Counted from the stretch's first letter, positions 1-9,835 are shown. The stretch: 64,000 bases of DNA from [Flexibacter] sp. ATCC 35103 (GCF_001975985.1 NZ_MTQF01000006.1:383248-447247), one strand, 5' to 3'. The notes: generated by a model from the sequence alone, not told the origin. A program made the numbers and translations.

Positions 1-34
1 ATCACTTATATGGTTTAAAAACAAACATAAAAAA

Positions 35-54
35 AGACGCACTGCTGTGCGTCT
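35..54 (-). terminator. Hairpin terminator / REP-type palindrome after uxaA
   Basis: Eight-bp arms AGACGCAC/GTGCGTCT around a TGCT loop; read on the minus strand the stem is followed by a run of T. It lies just past the uxaA stop, so it fits an intrinsic terminator. The TGTAGAG sequence abutting the stem links it to the TGTAGAG-palindrome repeats at 24.6 and 53.9 kb. Confidence 0.6.
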
Positions 55-79
55 CTACATTTATATCATGTTAAAAATC

Positions 80-1702
80 TTAAAGCGAAACTCCTCTTTT
101 CCAGGGAATAAAATCGTTTTGGTTTAAAATTGCTGCTTTGGTCTTAATAGTACCACTTGCAACTTCTATAATAAATTCTAACATTTCATCAGCCATTTCA
201 TCGATTGATTTTTCTCCGGTGATAATTCCACCGGTGTCAATATCAATAATATCAGACATTTTAGTCGCTAACTGTGTATTTGATGAAATTTTTACTACAG
301 GCGCAATAGGGTTTCCTGTTGGAGTTCCTAAACCTGTTGTAAACAATACCATATTTGCTCCGGAACCTACCATTGCAGTGGTACACTCAACGTCGTTTCC
401 TGGCGTACATAACAATGTAAAGCCTGGTTCATTAATATATTCTCCATAATCAAAAACACCTGTAATTGGCGAAGTCCCTCCTTTTTTAGCAGCTCCGGCA
501 GATTTCATTGCATCTGTAATCAAACCGTCTTTAATGTTACCCGGAGAAGGATTCATATCAAATCCTGAACCTGCATCTACAACTGTTTTTTCGTACCATT
601 GCATTAAGTCTAAGAAACGTTTTCCATCCTTATCATCTACACAACGATTTACTAATTCCTGTTCTACTCCACATAATTCAGGAAATTCAGAAAGAATTGT
701 AGTTCCTCCTAAAGCAACTAAATGATCCGATAACACTCCCAATGTTGGATTAGCAGAAATCCCTGAGAATCCATCAGATCCACCGCATTCCAAACCAATT
801 CTTAATTTAGATAATGGAGCCGGTTCTCTTTTTATTTCGTTTGCTTTTTTAATCGCCTCAAAAGTATCTTTTACCACACTGCTAAGCATGGTTTCAATAG
901 TTCCGATTTGTTGCTGATCGTAAATCAATACTGGTTTTTTACTGTTTGGATTTATCGCATCTAATGCATCTTTAAAGATCTGGATCTGTAAGTTCTGACA
1001 CCCTAAACTCAATACAGTTGCTCCAGCCACGTTAGGATTGTTTACATAACCCGCCAATAATTTAGCCAGACTGTGAGAATCCTGACGAATACCACCGCAA
1101 CCACCTTGATGCGTGATGAATTTCACTTCGATATTATTGAATAAATTAGCATCATTAGAAGCTGCTTCATTTCCTGCACCGCCAGTTTCTGTTTTTACCA
1201 AAGAGCGAAGCAATAACTGATAATCGTTCTCTTTAGGCTTCATTAATTCTTTTTCGAAGATATCTTTTAAGATTTCGATATTTCTGTTTTCACAAAATAC
1301 CAACGGAAAAAACAACCAAACATTTTCAGTTCCAACTTGTCCGTCTTCTCTGTGATAGCCTTGCCAGGTTCTGTCTTTCCATTTGTCAATATTTGGCGCA
1401 TTCCAGCCAATAGTTTCCGTTTTACCGGTTACTTTATCACTTTCGTGTTTTACGTTTGATGTAGAAAGCAATCCTCCTCTTTCGATTCTTGCACTGGCTT
1501 TACCTACCAAAACACCATACATAATAATCCTGTCTCCTACATTAAAAGGAACCATTGCGATTTTATGCTTCATTTTTACATCAGTCTCAACAGTAACATC
1601 TTCACCTTCAAAGTTAATCACCTCACCAGCCGAAAGATTTACCAGAGCTACTGCTACATTATCAGTAGGATGAACTTTTATTAATTTTTTTTGCGTTGCC
1701 AT
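80..1702 (-). CDS. uxaA: Altronate dehydratase
   Basis: Dehydrates D-altronate to 2-keto-3-deoxygluconate (KDG), the third step of galacturonate breakdown, in the cytosol. The 540 residues show the two-part UxaA layout: an N-terminal SAF-like domain (about 1-90), then the dehydratase core with HREDGQVGTEN (about 117), the Cys/Gly-rich GGCGGIRQDS (about 200) and GLECGGSDGFSG (about 304), residues this iron-dependent family uses around its active site. It is the last gene of the minus-strand uronate cluster, starting 2 bp after the uxaB stop, so the two are surely co-transcribed. A hairpin follows the stop. Length and motifs are normal for the family. Confidence 0.95.
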   Translation of the reverse strand: MATQKKLIKVHPTDNVAVALVNLSAGEVINFEGEDVTVETDVKMKHKIAMVPFNVGDRIIMYGVLVGKASARIERGGLLSTSNVKHESDKVTGKTETIGWNAPNIDKWKDRTWQGYHREDGQVGTENVWLFFPLVFCENRNIEILKDIFEKELMKPKENDYQLLLRSLVKTETGGAGNEAASNDANLFNNIEVKFITHQGGCGGIRQDSHSLAKLLAGYVNNPNVAGATVLSLGCQNLQIQIFKDALDAINPNSKKPVLIYDQQQIGTIETMLSSVVKDTFEAIKKANEIKREPAPLSKLRIGLECGGSDGFSGISANPTLGVLSDHLVALGGTTILSEFPELCGVEQELVNRCVDDKDGKRFLDLMQWYEKTVVDAGSGFDMNPSPGNIKDGLITDAMKSAGAAKKGGTSPITGVFDYGEYINEPGFTLLCTPGNDVECTTAMVGSGANMVLFTTGLGTPTGNPIAPVVKISSNTQLATKMSDIIDIDTGGIITGEKSIDEMADEMLEFIIEVASGTIKTKAAILNQNDFIPWKRGVSL

Positions 1703-1704
1703 AA

Positions 1705-3168
1705 CTAAGCTTTCTGTGTTGTTGTATTTATTTGTTTTTGAAAATTGGCAAAACCATTTTCTATACCATTTGCATCAATTTCTTCTAATGCAACAGTAAT
1801 TGCTTTTGTTAATCCCGGAATTTCAGTTAAATCTTCATCCCAGAAACTTTTATTTTGCAAAGTAAGTCTCGCTATTTTTTCATAATCATCAGATTTCCAA
1901 AGTCCGTTAAAGAAAGAAACGATATCTTCACCATCTTTAACCGGTAAACTTTGCCCATTCCATGTTCCTTTGTAGAAACGAATTAAACTCGCTAATGAAA
2001 AAGTCAAATTAACAGGCAATTTTTTGTTAGCATTATAATATCCCAGTAAACTAGGTAAAACTCTTACTTTGAATTTTGAGACAGAATTTAATGCAATATC
2101 AGCAAGTGCATGCTTGATAAATGGATTTTTAAATCGGTCCATTACCTCCTCAGAATAGGCTGTAATTTCATTTTTGTCCATATCCAGCGTTTCACTAATT
2201 TCACTAATAACGCTATTTACAAATTTTCCGGTAAAATCTCCGTCAACAGTTTCCATTACTAATTTGTTACCATACAAAAGCGAAAAAGGAACCATTGCCG
2301 TGTGCGCACCGTTTAAAATACGAACTTTAATCATTTTGAAAGGACGTATATCATCAACGATTTTTACATTCAAATCCGTTTTATGAAAAGGTAATTTTGC
2401 TTTTAAAGCGTCTCCACCTTCAATAGCCCAAAGGAAAAAAGGTTCAGCAGCAACAATTAAATTGTCCTGATAATCTAATTTATTATTGTATTCTTCAATT
2501 TCAGCTCTTGGATATCCAGGAACAATTCTGTCAACCAAAGTACTGTGATATGTACACGCATCTGATACCCAAGTTTTAAATGCATCTTCTAACTTCCATG
2601 TATCGCAATATTGCAAAATATATTTTTTCAGCGTCTCTGAGTTATAATCAATTAATTCACAAGGAATGATTGTTACTGCTTTAGAAGCATCTCCATTAAA
2701 ATGTTTAAATCTTTCATATAATAAAACCGTCAGCTTTGCAGGAAATGACACTGGCGGCTGCATATCCGGAGTATCACTTTCAATGAATTCAATTCCAGCT
2801 TCAGTAGTATTAGAAACAATAAACTGAAGTTCTTCTTCTTTGGCTAAAGCCAAATAATTTGCAAATTCAGTATATGGGTTTATAGTCTTTACAATATTAG
2901 TAATTAACTCAATATCTTGTATTTTTTCGCCTTTTTTAATTCCGTTCATAAACAAAGTATAAAGACCGTCCTGCTCATTAATCAGGTTTACCATACCATC
3001 TTTCAAAGGTTGAACTACTGCAATACCGGCATTAAAATCAACTTCTTTATTTAGTTTGTGAAAAGCATAATCAACAAAAGCTCTTAAAAAGTTACCTTCT
3101 CCAAACTGAACTACCTTAATTGGCTGTAACTTTTCTAATCCTGTATTTATTCTATTTAATTTTTTCAT
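1705..3168 (-). CDS. uxaB: Tagaturonate reductase (altronate oxidoreductase)
   Basis: NADH-dependent reduction of D-tagaturonate to D-altronate, linking UxaC to UxaA. The 487-residue protein begins with a Rossmann glycine motif (VQFGEGNFLRAFVD, about residues 20-33) and has the mannitol-dehydrogenase-type C-terminal domain, including the KIRILNGAHTAM-like segment (here KVRILNGAHTAMVPFS, about 281) that holds catalytic residues in this family. It is 2 bp upstream of uxaA. A 226-bp gap with a possible terminator separates it from eda, so uxaBA may have its own promoter, although no clear TAnnTTTG box was found there. Confidence 0.95.
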   Translation of the reverse strand: MKKLNRINTGLEKLQPIKVVQFGEGNFLRAFVDYAFHKLNKEVDFNAGIAVVQPLKDGMVNLINEQDGLYTLFMNGIKKGEKIQDIELITNIVKTINPYTEFANYLALAKEEELQFIVSNTTEAGIEFIESDTPDMQPPVSFPAKLTVLLYERFKHFNGDASKAVTIIPCELIDYNSETLKKYILQYCDTWKLEDAFKTWVSDACTYHSTLVDRIVPGYPRAEIEEYNNKLDYQDNLIVAAEPFFLWAIEGGDALKAKLPFHKTDLNVKIVDDIRPFKMIKVRILNGAHTAMVPFSLLYGNKLVMETVDGDFTGKFVNSVISEISETLDMDKNEITAYSEEVMDRFKNPFIKHALADIALNSVSKFKVRVLPSLLGYYNANKKLPVNLTFSLASLIRFYKGTWNGQSLPVKDGEDIVSFFNGLWKSDDYEKIARLTLQNKSFWDEDLTEIPGLTKAITVALEEIDANGIENGFANFQKQINTTTQKA

Positions 3169-3363
3169 TTTAAAATTTCTTTAAAGCGTTATAAATAACC
3201 ACATTAAATACCTTATTCTTTCCTTTGAAGTCTTTTTTTAAACTTGTAAAAGAAACATTACACTTGTGTGAGGAAAATAAATCTTGCTGTGAGGAATGAC
3301 AAGTTTAATTTTGCAAGCGTAATGCTCAATTACAATTTCTAAAATCTAAAAAAAACGCAATCT

Positions 3364-3397
3364 TAAATAAGGAATTGGCATGATTACTCCTTATTTA
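3364..3397 (-). terminator. Hairpin overlapping the eda stop codon
   Basis: Ten-bp arms TAAATAAGGA/TCCTTATTTA (3364-3373 and 3388-3397) with a 14-nt loop; a T-run follows about 10 nt later on the minus strand. It may end or attenuate the kdgK-eda transcript before uxaBA. Confidence 0.4.
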
Positions 3398-4063
3398 TTT
3401 TCTAATATTTTTTATAATGTCAAGAACGTGACTTACTTTAGTTTTTAAACCATCAAAATCCTGATTGTCCAGTATATCCTTAGAAATTAACTGCGAACCA
3501 ATACCTACACAAGTTGCACCTGCGTTGATCCATGAAGTCAGGCTTTCTACCGTTGGATAAACACCTCCTGTTGGCATGATATTCGTCCACGGGCACGGAC
3601 CTTTTATCGCTTTTATAAATTCCGGTCCATAAATATCTGCAGGAAATAATTTTACGATTTCGCAACCTAATTCTTCCGCTCTTGCAATTTCAGTCAAAGT
3701 TCCGCAGCCTGGCGACCACAGCACTTTACGACGATTACAAGCTATTGCAATATCTTCTCTAAAAACAGGAGTTACAATAAAATTAGCCCCTAAACTCATG
3801 TATAATGACGCCGCGGCAGCATCTGTAACAGAACCTACTCCCAACATCATTCCCGGCAATTCTGCCAGAGCATATTTGTTTAATGCACCAAAAACTTCGT
3901 GAGCAAAATCGCCTCTGCTTGTAAATTCCATTAATCGTGAACCACCATCATAACAAGCCTTTAATACTTTCTTGCTTATTTCGATATCTGAATGAAAAAA
4001 CAACGGAACCATTCCGTTTTCTTTCATTTGCAATGCCACTTCAATTCTTGAATATTTCGCCAT
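3395..4063 (-). CDS. eda: 2-keto-3-deoxy-6-phosphogluconate (KDPG) aldolase
   Basis: Class I aldolase that splits KDPG into pyruvate and glyceraldehyde-3-phosphate, the last committed step of uronate catabolism. The 222 residues form the expected single TIM barrel. GVGSVTDA (about 75) and VKLFPADIYGPEFIKAIKGP (about 137-156) carry the Schiff-base lysine region, and MPTGGV (about 163) is the phosphate-binding loop. It starts 11 bp after the kdgK stop, so kinase and aldolase are co-expressed, as expected for consecutive steps. Confidence 0.93.
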   Translation of the reverse strand: MAKYSRIEVALQMKENGMVPLFFHSDIEISKKVLKACYDGGSRLMEFTSRGDFAHEVFGALNKYALAELPGMMLGVGSVTDAAAASLYMSLGANFIVTPVFREDIAIACNRRKVLWSPGCGTLTEIARAEELGCEIVKLFPADIYGPEFIKAIKGPCPWTNIMPTGGVYPTVESLTSWINAGATCVGIGSQLISKDILDNQDFDGLKTKVSHVLDIIKNIRK

Positions 4064-4074
4064 ATTTATATTAA

Positions 4075-5097
4075 TTATCTAGATACTAATGCAGAACCAT
4101 CACCATCTATCATATTTTCAACTTCTTTTAAAGTAACCAGATTATAATCTCCTGCAATTGTGTGTTTTAAACAACAAGCTGCCACTGCAAAATCAAGCGC
4201 TCTCTGATTATTATTTTCGTATTCCTGCAAACCGTAAATTAATCCTCCCATAAAAGCATCACCACTTCCTACGCGATCTACGACGGGAGTAACTTCTTTT
4301 ACAGCTGCCTGATAAATGGCTTTTCCGTCAAATAAAATACCTCCAATTCTTTGGTGCGATGCACTTACAGAATAACGTAATGTAGTGGCTACGGTTTTTA
4401 AATTCGGAATCAAATCAAACAATTTAGTATACAAAACCGGAAGCGATTTCTCATCCTGATAGTTTGGATTCACTTTTGGGATTCCTAACATAAAATATGC
4501 GGTATCAATATCTCCTAAAATTACATTGCTGTATTGTAGCATTTCCGGCATAACATCGCTTGGCGTTTTGCCATATTGCCACAATTTCGATCTGTAGTTT
4601 AAGTCACACGAAATCGTAATTCCAAGTTTATGAGCCACTTTAATAGCTTCTAAACATGCATCGGCAGCAGTTTGAGAAATTGCCGGCGTAATACCGCTCC
4701 AGTGAAACCAGCTTGCGCCTTCTAACACTTTTTCCCAATGGATTATACCTTTATCAATAGTTGCCATAGAACTGTGTGCACGATCATAAACAACATTACT
4801 GCCACGTGTTCCAGCACCGGTTTCAAGAAAATAAATCCCTAAACGTTCGCCTCCATAAACTATGTTTTTGGACTCTACGTTCATTTTTCGCATTTCTTTT
4901 AATGCCGAAGCACCAATTTCATTATCCGGTAATCTTGTTACAAATTCTGCATTTAAACCATAATTTGCCAAAGACACACAAACATTGAATTCGCCTCCTC
5001 CATAAGAAGCGCCAAATGCTTTAGCTTGAGAAAAACGCAAGTGCCTCTCTGTCGAAAGACGCAACATAATTTCTCCAAATGCAACTACTTTACTCAT
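4075..5097 (-). CDS. kdgK: 2-keto-3-deoxygluconate kinase
   Basis: PfkB-family sugar kinase that phosphorylates KDG to KDPG. The 340 residues carry both PfkB signatures: the N-terminal GGGEFNVCVSLANYGL (about 33-48) and the C-terminal DRVGSGDAFMGGLIYG (about 273), whose Asp is the catalytic base. The context (eda immediately downstream, uxaA/uxaB/uxaC in the cluster) fixes the substrate better than sequence alone. The upstream 258-bp gap contains a tandem repeat array; no clear promoter was found, so read-through from uxaC is likely. Confidence 0.93.
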   Translation of the reverse strand: MSKVVAFGEIMLRLSTERHLRFSQAKAFGASYGGGEFNVCVSLANYGLNAEFVTRLPDNEIGASALKEMRKMNVESKNIVYGGERLGIYFLETGAGTRGSNVVYDRAHSSMATIDKGIIHWEKVLEGASWFHWSGITPAISQTAADACLEAIKVAHKLGITISCDLNYRSKLWQYGKTPSDVMPEMLQYSNVILGDIDTAYFMLGIPKVNPNYQDEKSLPVLYTKLFDLIPNLKTVATTLRYSVSASHQRIGGILFDGKAIYQAAVKEVTPVVDRVGSGDAFMGGLIYGLQEYENNNQRALDFAVAACCLKHTIAGDYNLVTLKEVENMIDGDGSALVSR

Positions 5098-5284
5098 ATT
5101 GTTATATTGTTTACCAGTAAAAGATTTATTTTTTTTTACCCATTAAGAGATTAAAAAAATTAAGCTCAGTATATTAATGGTTATTTTTTTGCCACAGATT
5201 CAAATGATTAAAAAGATTGTAAGCCTTAGTACTAAAACCCCTCTTCTTTCTTCTATGTTCTATGTTCTTTATTCTATGTTCTTT

Positions 5285-5354
5285 ACTCTTTCTTCCTGAC
5301 TCTTTCTTCCTGACTCTTTCTTCTTTACTCTTTCTTCTTTACTCTTTCTTCTTA
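5285..5354. repeat. Five tandem 14-bp units between kdgK and uxaC
   Basis: Units begin at 5285, 5299, 5313, 5327 and 5341: two of ACTCTTTCTTCCTG, two of ACTCTTTCTTCTTT, one partly diverged. Related CTATGTTCT units precede them. The array is pyrimidine-rich on the plus strand, hence purine-rich in the uxa mRNA, and ends directly at the uxaC stop codon. Confidence 0.9.
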
Positions 5355-5355
5355 A

Positions 5356-6762
5356 CTAAAACTTGAAATACTCCTTTGCGTTGTTATAAGAAATATCAGA
5401 AACCAGTTTACCAATCCATTCCATATCGTTTGGCAATTCACCGCGTTTGATTTCATCTCCTAAAAGATTACATAAAATACGTCTGAAATATTCGTGTCTC
5501 GGGAAAGACAGAAAACTTCTTGAATCCGTCAACATCCCTACGAAACAGCTAATTAATCCCATGTTTGACAAGGCATTTAACTGTTTGGTCATTCCGTCTT
5601 TTTGATCTAAAAACCACCAACCTGAACCAAACTGAACTTTACCGCGAACACTTCCGTCATTGAAATTTCCAATCATGGTTGCCATTACTTCGTTATCAGC
5701 AGGATTTAAGTTATAAATAATCGTTTTAGTCAATTTATCTTTACTATCCAAAGCATTTAAAAAGCTTGATAATTTTTGTGCCTGTGGATAATCTCCAATA
5801 GAATCCCAACCAGTATCAGGTCCTAAAATTCTGTGCATACGCGCATTATTGTTACGCAATGCTCCTAAGTGAAATTGTTGTACCCAGCCAAACTGATGGT
5901 AAGTCTCAGATAAGAATAACAATATGGCACTTTGAAATTTTAATGCTTCCTCAGGAGAAATAATTCTGTTTTCTCTTTTCTTTTTAAAGATTGCATTTAC
6001 TTCACTTTCTGTAAATTCTTCAAAGTAAATCTGGTCTAAACCGTGATCACTTAATTTACAACCATTTTGATTAAAGAATTCAATTCTGTTTTTTAATGCC
6101 GCACATAAATCTGTATACGTATTAATTGCAACTCCGGACACATCCCCTAATGTGTCCAGATATGCATTATATCCATCATTAGAAATCAGGATAGCTTTAT
6201 CTGGTCTGAAAGCCGTACTCATTTTAGTCCCGATTGGATTTTTCGTTAGTTTCTGGTGAAACTCCAAACTATCAACAGGATCTTCAGTAGTACAAACTAA
6301 TTCAGCATTTACTTTTTTAAGCAGGTTTTGTGTGCTGTACGCCTGAGAATTAATTTTCTCTGTAGTTTCGATATAAATTTTCTCTGCTGATTTTTCATTC
6401 AGTAAATCATAGATATCAAAATAACGTGCTAATTCTAAGTGTGTCCAATGATATAAAGGATTACGCATCGTATACGGAACCGTTTTTGCCCAGTTAATGA
6501 ACTTATCTTTATCTGAACCGTTTCCTGTTACAAATTGCTCGTTGATTCCCAATGTACGCATTGCACGCCATTTATAGTGATCTCCGTTGATCCAAACCTG
6601 AGTAATGTTGTCAAAAATTTTATCTTCGGCAATAAACTGAGGATTCAGGTGATTGTGGTAATCTATTATAGGTTGATTCTTTGAGTAATTGTGGTATAAC
6701 TCTTCGGCGAATTTATTTTCAAGTAAAAAGTTATCGTTTATGAATGTTTGATTTGCGCTCAT
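5356..6762 (-). CDS. uxaC: Glucuronate/galacturonate isomerase
   Basis: Converts D-galacturonate to tagaturonate (and glucuronate to fructuronate). The 468-residue length is usual for UxaC. Early YHNHLNPQFIAEDKIF (about 35-50) carries the metal-binding HxH of the amidohydrolase-type barrel, and the C-terminal SFLSFPRHEYFRR (about 420) is conserved in the family. It starts 21 bp after the kduD stop in the same operon. No uxuA/uxuB for the glucuronate branch is present here, so galacturonate is the more likely physiological substrate. Confidence 0.95.
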   Translation of the reverse strand: MSANQTFINDNFLLENKFAEELYHNYSKNQPIIDYHNHLNPQFIAEDKIFDNITQVWINGDHYKWRAMRTLGINEQFVTGNGSDKDKFINWAKTVPYTMRNPLYHWTHLELARYFDIYDLLNEKSAEKIYIETTEKINSQAYSTQNLLKKVNAELVCTTEDPVDSLEFHQKLTKNPIGTKMSTAFRPDKAILISNDGYNAYLDTLGDVSGVAINTYTDLCAALKNRIEFFNQNGCKLSDHGLDQIYFEEFTESEVNAIFKKKRENRIISPEEALKFQSAILLFLSETYHQFGWVQQFHLGALRNNNARMHRILGPDTGWDSIGDYPQAQKLSSFLNALDSKDKLTKTIIYNLNPADNEVMATMIGNFNDGSVRGKVQFGSGWWFLDQKDGMTKQLNALSNMGLISCFVGMLTDSRSFLSFPRHEYFRRILCNLLGDEIKRGELPNDMEWIGKLVSDISYNNAKEYFKF

Positions 6763-6783
6763 GTCTTTTTATATAATTGAGAA

Positions 6784-7575
6784 TTATTCTTCGTTTGATG
6801 GTTTACCAATTGTAGCCAGGATTCCTCCATCTACATATAAAATATGACCATTAACAAAGTCACTTGCTTTTGAAGATAAAAATATTGCTGCTCCGGCTAA
6901 ATCACCCGGATCTCCCCATTTTGCAGCCGGAGTACGGCTTATGATAAAATCATTAAACGGATGTCCGTCTACTCTGATCGGTTTTGTTTGTTCTGTAGCA
7001 AAATATCCAGGTCCAATTCCGTTGATTTGAACATTGTATTTTGCCCATTCTGTCGCCATATTTTTGGTCAGCATTTTCAATCCGCCTTTTGCAGCAGCAT
7101 AAGCACCAACAGTATTACGGCCTAATTCGCTCATCATCGAGCAAATGTTGATTATTTTTCCTTGTCTTCTCTCGATCATTCCCTTTGCAACATGCTTAGA
7201 AACAATAAAAGGAGAAACAAGATCGATATCAATAACTTCTTTAAAATCAGCAACTTCCATTTCGATTAACGGAATTCTTTTAATGATTCCCGCGTTGTTA
7301 ATCAAGATAGCAATTGGTCCAACTTCATTTTCAATTTTCTTCACAGCAGCAATAACTTCCTGCTCATCCGTTACATTAAATTTATAACCAACAGCATTAA
7401 TTCCTTCATTTTTAAGTTCAGCTACAGCATCATCAATTTTTTGCTGAGATGAATTTCCGTTTACAACAATTGTTGCTCCGGCCTGACCCAATCCTTTTGC
7501 CATTGCCATTCCCAGTCCGTGCGTACTTCCTGTAATCAGGGCAATTTTTCCTTTTATATCAAATAAGTTTGTCAT
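6784..7575 (-). CDS. kduD: 2-deoxy-D-gluconate / 2,5-diketo-3-deoxygluconate 3-dehydrogenase
   Basis: Short-chain dehydrogenase that reduces 2,5-diketo-3-deoxygluconate (from KduI) to KDG, the route for unsaturated uronates released by pectate lyases. The 263 residues have the SDR cofactor motif TGSTHGLG (about 16), NNAG (about 92), catalytic Ser (ICSMMSELG, about 145) and YAAAK (about 158). It is 5 bp downstream of kduI, which distinguishes it from a generic SDR. Confidence 0.92.
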   Translation of the reverse strand: MTNLFDIKGKIALITGSTHGLGMAMAKGLGQAGATIVVNGNSSQQKIDDAVAELKNEGINAVGYKFNVTDEQEVIAAVKKIENEVGPIAILINNAGIIKRIPLIEMEVADFKEVIDIDLVSPFIVSKHVAKGMIERRQGKIINICSMMSELGRNTVGAYAAAKGGLKMLTKNMATEWAKYNVQINGIGPGYFATEQTKPIRVDGHPFNDFIISRTPAAKWGDPGDLAGAAIFLSSKASDFVNGHILYVDGGILATIGKPSNEE

Positions 7576-7580
7576 GGTTC

Positions 7581-8420
7581 TTATCTTAAATCTGTAATTT
7601 TACAAACATCCATATCTCCGTAATCTAAATTCTCTCCTGCCATTCCCCAGATAAAAGTATAATTACTCGTTCCTGAACCTGAGTGAATCGACCATGGTGG
7701 CGAAATAACTGCCTGATGATTGTTCATCCAGATATGTCTTGTTTCTTGCGGCTGTCCCATAAAATGGCAAACGGCCTGATTTTCCGGAATGTCCAAATAG
7801 AAATAAACTTCCATACGACGATCGTGTACGTGAGCCGGCATAGTATTCCAGACACTTCCGGTTCTTAATTCCGTCATTCCCATTTGCAATTGGCAAGTAG
7901 TTACAACACTTCCAATAATCATTTGGTTTACCGTACGGTGATTGGCAGTTTCTACTGTACCCAATTCTAATTTATTTGCTTCTGCAAGACTCACTTTTAC
8001 CGTTGGGTAAGTAGTGTGTGCCGGTGCAGAGTTAATGTAATATTTAGCCGGATTACTGCTGTCATCGCTTTTAAAAATTACTTCTTTATTACCGCTTCCG
8101 ATATACAAAGCATCTTTAAATCCAAGTTGATAAACAGTTCCTTCAACAACTACAGAACCGCTTCCTCCAACATTGATAATTCCTATTTCTCTTCTTTCTA
8201 AAAAATAAGGCGCTTTAAGCGGATCAATGCTTTCTAATGTTAAATCTCCTTTTACCGGAACTGCAGATCCTGCAATGTATCTGTCATAATGAGAGTACGT
8301 TAATACAATCTCATCCTCTTGCATTAAATCATCAATTAAGAATTCGTTTCGTAATTCCTGAGTATCATATTTTTTTACTGCTTCGGGGCTTGACGCGTAT
8401 CTTGAACTATATTTTGTCAT
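7581..8420 (-). CDS. kduI: 5-keto-4-deoxyuronate isomerase
   Basis: Zinc-dependent isomerase converting 5-keto-4-deoxyuronate to 2,5-diketo-3-deoxygluconate. The 279 residues form the double-cupin KduI fold, with metal ligands visible in MPAHVHDRRMEVYFYLD (two His and Glu, about 194-210) and a later His in SPPWSIHSGSG. It is the first gene of the catabolic operon. Its promoter carries the LacI-type operator also found before the transporter genes. Its presence shows that the operon handles pectin-lyase products as well as free galacturonate. Confidence 0.95.
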   Translation of the reverse strand: MTKYSSRYASSPEAVKKYDTQELRNEFLIDDLMQEDEIVLTYSHYDRYIAGSAVPVKGDLTLESIDPLKAPYFLERREIGIINVGGSGSVVVEGTVYQLGFKDALYIGSGNKEVIFKSDDSSNPAKYYINSAPAHTTYPTVKVSLAEANKLELGTVETANHRTVNQMIIGSVVTTCQLQMGMTELRTGSVWNTMPAHVHDRRMEVYFYLDIPENQAVCHFMGQPQETRHIWMNNHQAVISPPWSIHSGSGTSNYTFIWGMAGENLDYGDMDVCKITDLR

Positions 8421-8430
8421 AATTTTTAAT

Positions 8431-8456
8431 TTAATGTAATCGATTGCACAAAATTA
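8431..8456 (-). promoter_or_regulatory. kduI promoter with LacI-type operator
   Basis: Minus-strand -7 box TAATTTTG (8449-8456) abuts the palindrome TGCAATCGATTACA (plus 8435-8448), centred on CG as LacI-family sites usually are. The operator would cover the transcription start and block the uronate operon until inducer binds. A 22-bp stretch including it is identical to one at 11467-11488. Confidence 0.75.
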
Positions 8457-8518
8457 GATTTTTATCTTTAAAAACCATAATTGAAACCAAAATTTATTTT
8501 ATTTTTAAGATATAAAGT

Positions 8519-9835
8519 TTACAATTCTACCTTTTTCATTCTTGGAACTAGAATATGCATGATGAGCCATGCCAGTAAATAAGCTGCTCCGCAAATACAA
8601 AACATGATAAAATATCCTGTTTCTATTTTACCAATTCTGGTATAATAAACAAACATATTTTTTTGAACTACCAAGGTCAATAAGATTCCTCCAAGTGCGC
8701 CAAACATTCCGCCTATTCCCGTTACGGATGCTGTGGCTTTTTTAGGAAACATATCAGACACTGTAGTAAAAATATTAGCGCTCCACGCCTGATGTGCAGA
8801 AACTGCAAAACCAATAACTAAAATTGCCCACCACATATTTATTGTTCCTAAATACTGAGAAAATAAAACCGGTAAAACCGCAAATGCATAAAGCAACATA
8901 CTGGTTTTACGAGCTTTATAAGCCGGCCAATTATTATTAATTAGTTTTAATGGCAACCAGCCTCCACCAATACTTCCCACACTTCCTATTACATAAACCA
9001 ACGCACAAGGCCAGATAATTTCTGTAGCCGTCAGTTTATATTGTTTCATCAGGAAGTCCGGTAACCAGAACAAATAAAACCACCAAACCGGATCTGTCAA
9101 TAATTTACCAATGGCAAAAGCCCAGGTCTGACGAAACGAAAGCAATTTTAACCACGAGACTTTTTCAGTATCTTCTACTTCTTCTGTTACAACCTGATCA
9201 GCTGTAATATATTTAAGTTCTGCCTGAGACAAACGTTTTTGTTTTTGAGGCACTTCATAAAAAAGAAACCATAAAGCCAGCCATACAAAACCAACGATTC
9301 CAGTTAGGATAAAAGCCCATTGCCAGCCGTAATTTTCTGCAATAAAAGGAACTGATAACGGCACAATAATAGCTCCGATATTACTTCCTGAATTGAAAAT
9401 TCCTGTTGCTAATGCTCTTTCTTTTTGCGGAAACCATTCGGCTGTTGCTTTTATCGCTGCAGGAAAATTTCCGGCTTCCGTTATTCCTAAAAATACACGG
9501 GCTATTAAAAAACCTCCCGTTCCGGTTGCAAATGCATGACCTATAGCAGCTAAACTCCACAATCCGGTTGCAATTGCATACCCTAATTTTGTTCCTAATT
9601 TATCTATAATGCCACCTGCAACAAGCATTCCCATAGCATACGCAATTTTAAAAGCCAACTCAATATTCGAATAATCAATCACTTCCTGTTCCGGCGTCCA
9701 GTGAAAAGCTTCTGCTAAAAAAGGACGCAGGTAACTTATTACATTTCGATCCAGATAATTAACAGTGGTTGCAAAAAATACTAAACTACAAATAGTCCAG
9801 CGGTATTTACCGATTGCTGCATTAGCTTGATTCAT
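8519..9835 (-). CDS. MFS hexuronate transporter (ExuT-like), copy 1
   Basis: Proton-coupled sugar-acid symporter of the anion:cation symporter group of MFS in the inner membrane. The 438 residues give about 12 membrane helices. The N-terminal SLVFFATTVNYLDRNVISYL and ARVFLGITEAGNFPAAIKAT (about 114-133) match the ExuT/GudP signature segments. It starts 57 bp after the second transporter, with which it shares many blocks (TEAGNFPAAIK, AWSANIFTTVSDMFPKKA), so the pair arose by duplication. Substrate (galacturonate or unsaturated uronate) is inferred from neighbours. Confidence 0.88.
   Translation of the reverse strand: MNQANAAIGKYRWTICSLVFFATTVNYLDRNVISYLRPFLAEAFHWTPEQEVIDYSNIELAFKIAYAMGMLVAGGIIDKLGTKLGYAIATGLWSLAAIGHAFATGTGGFLIARVFLGITEAGNFPAAIKATAEWFPQKERALATGIFNSGSNIGAIIVPLSVPFIAENYGWQWAFILTGIVGFVWLALWFLFYEVPQKQKRLSQAELKYITADQVVTEEVEDTEKVSWLKLLSFRQTWAFAIGKLLTDPVWWFYLFWLPDFLMKQYKLTATEIIWPCALVYVIGSVGSIGGGWLPLKLINNNWPAYKARKTSMLLYAFAVLPVLFSQYLGTINMWWAILVIGFAVSAHQAWSANIFTTVSDMFPKKATASVTGIGGMFGALGGILLTLVVQKNMFVYYTRIGKIETGYFIMFCICGAAYLLAWLIMHILVPRMKKVEL

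Noticed and set aside
5285..5354. CRISPR or minisatellite-coded protein repeat
   Set aside because: Units are directly adjacent without spacers and lie outside any frame.
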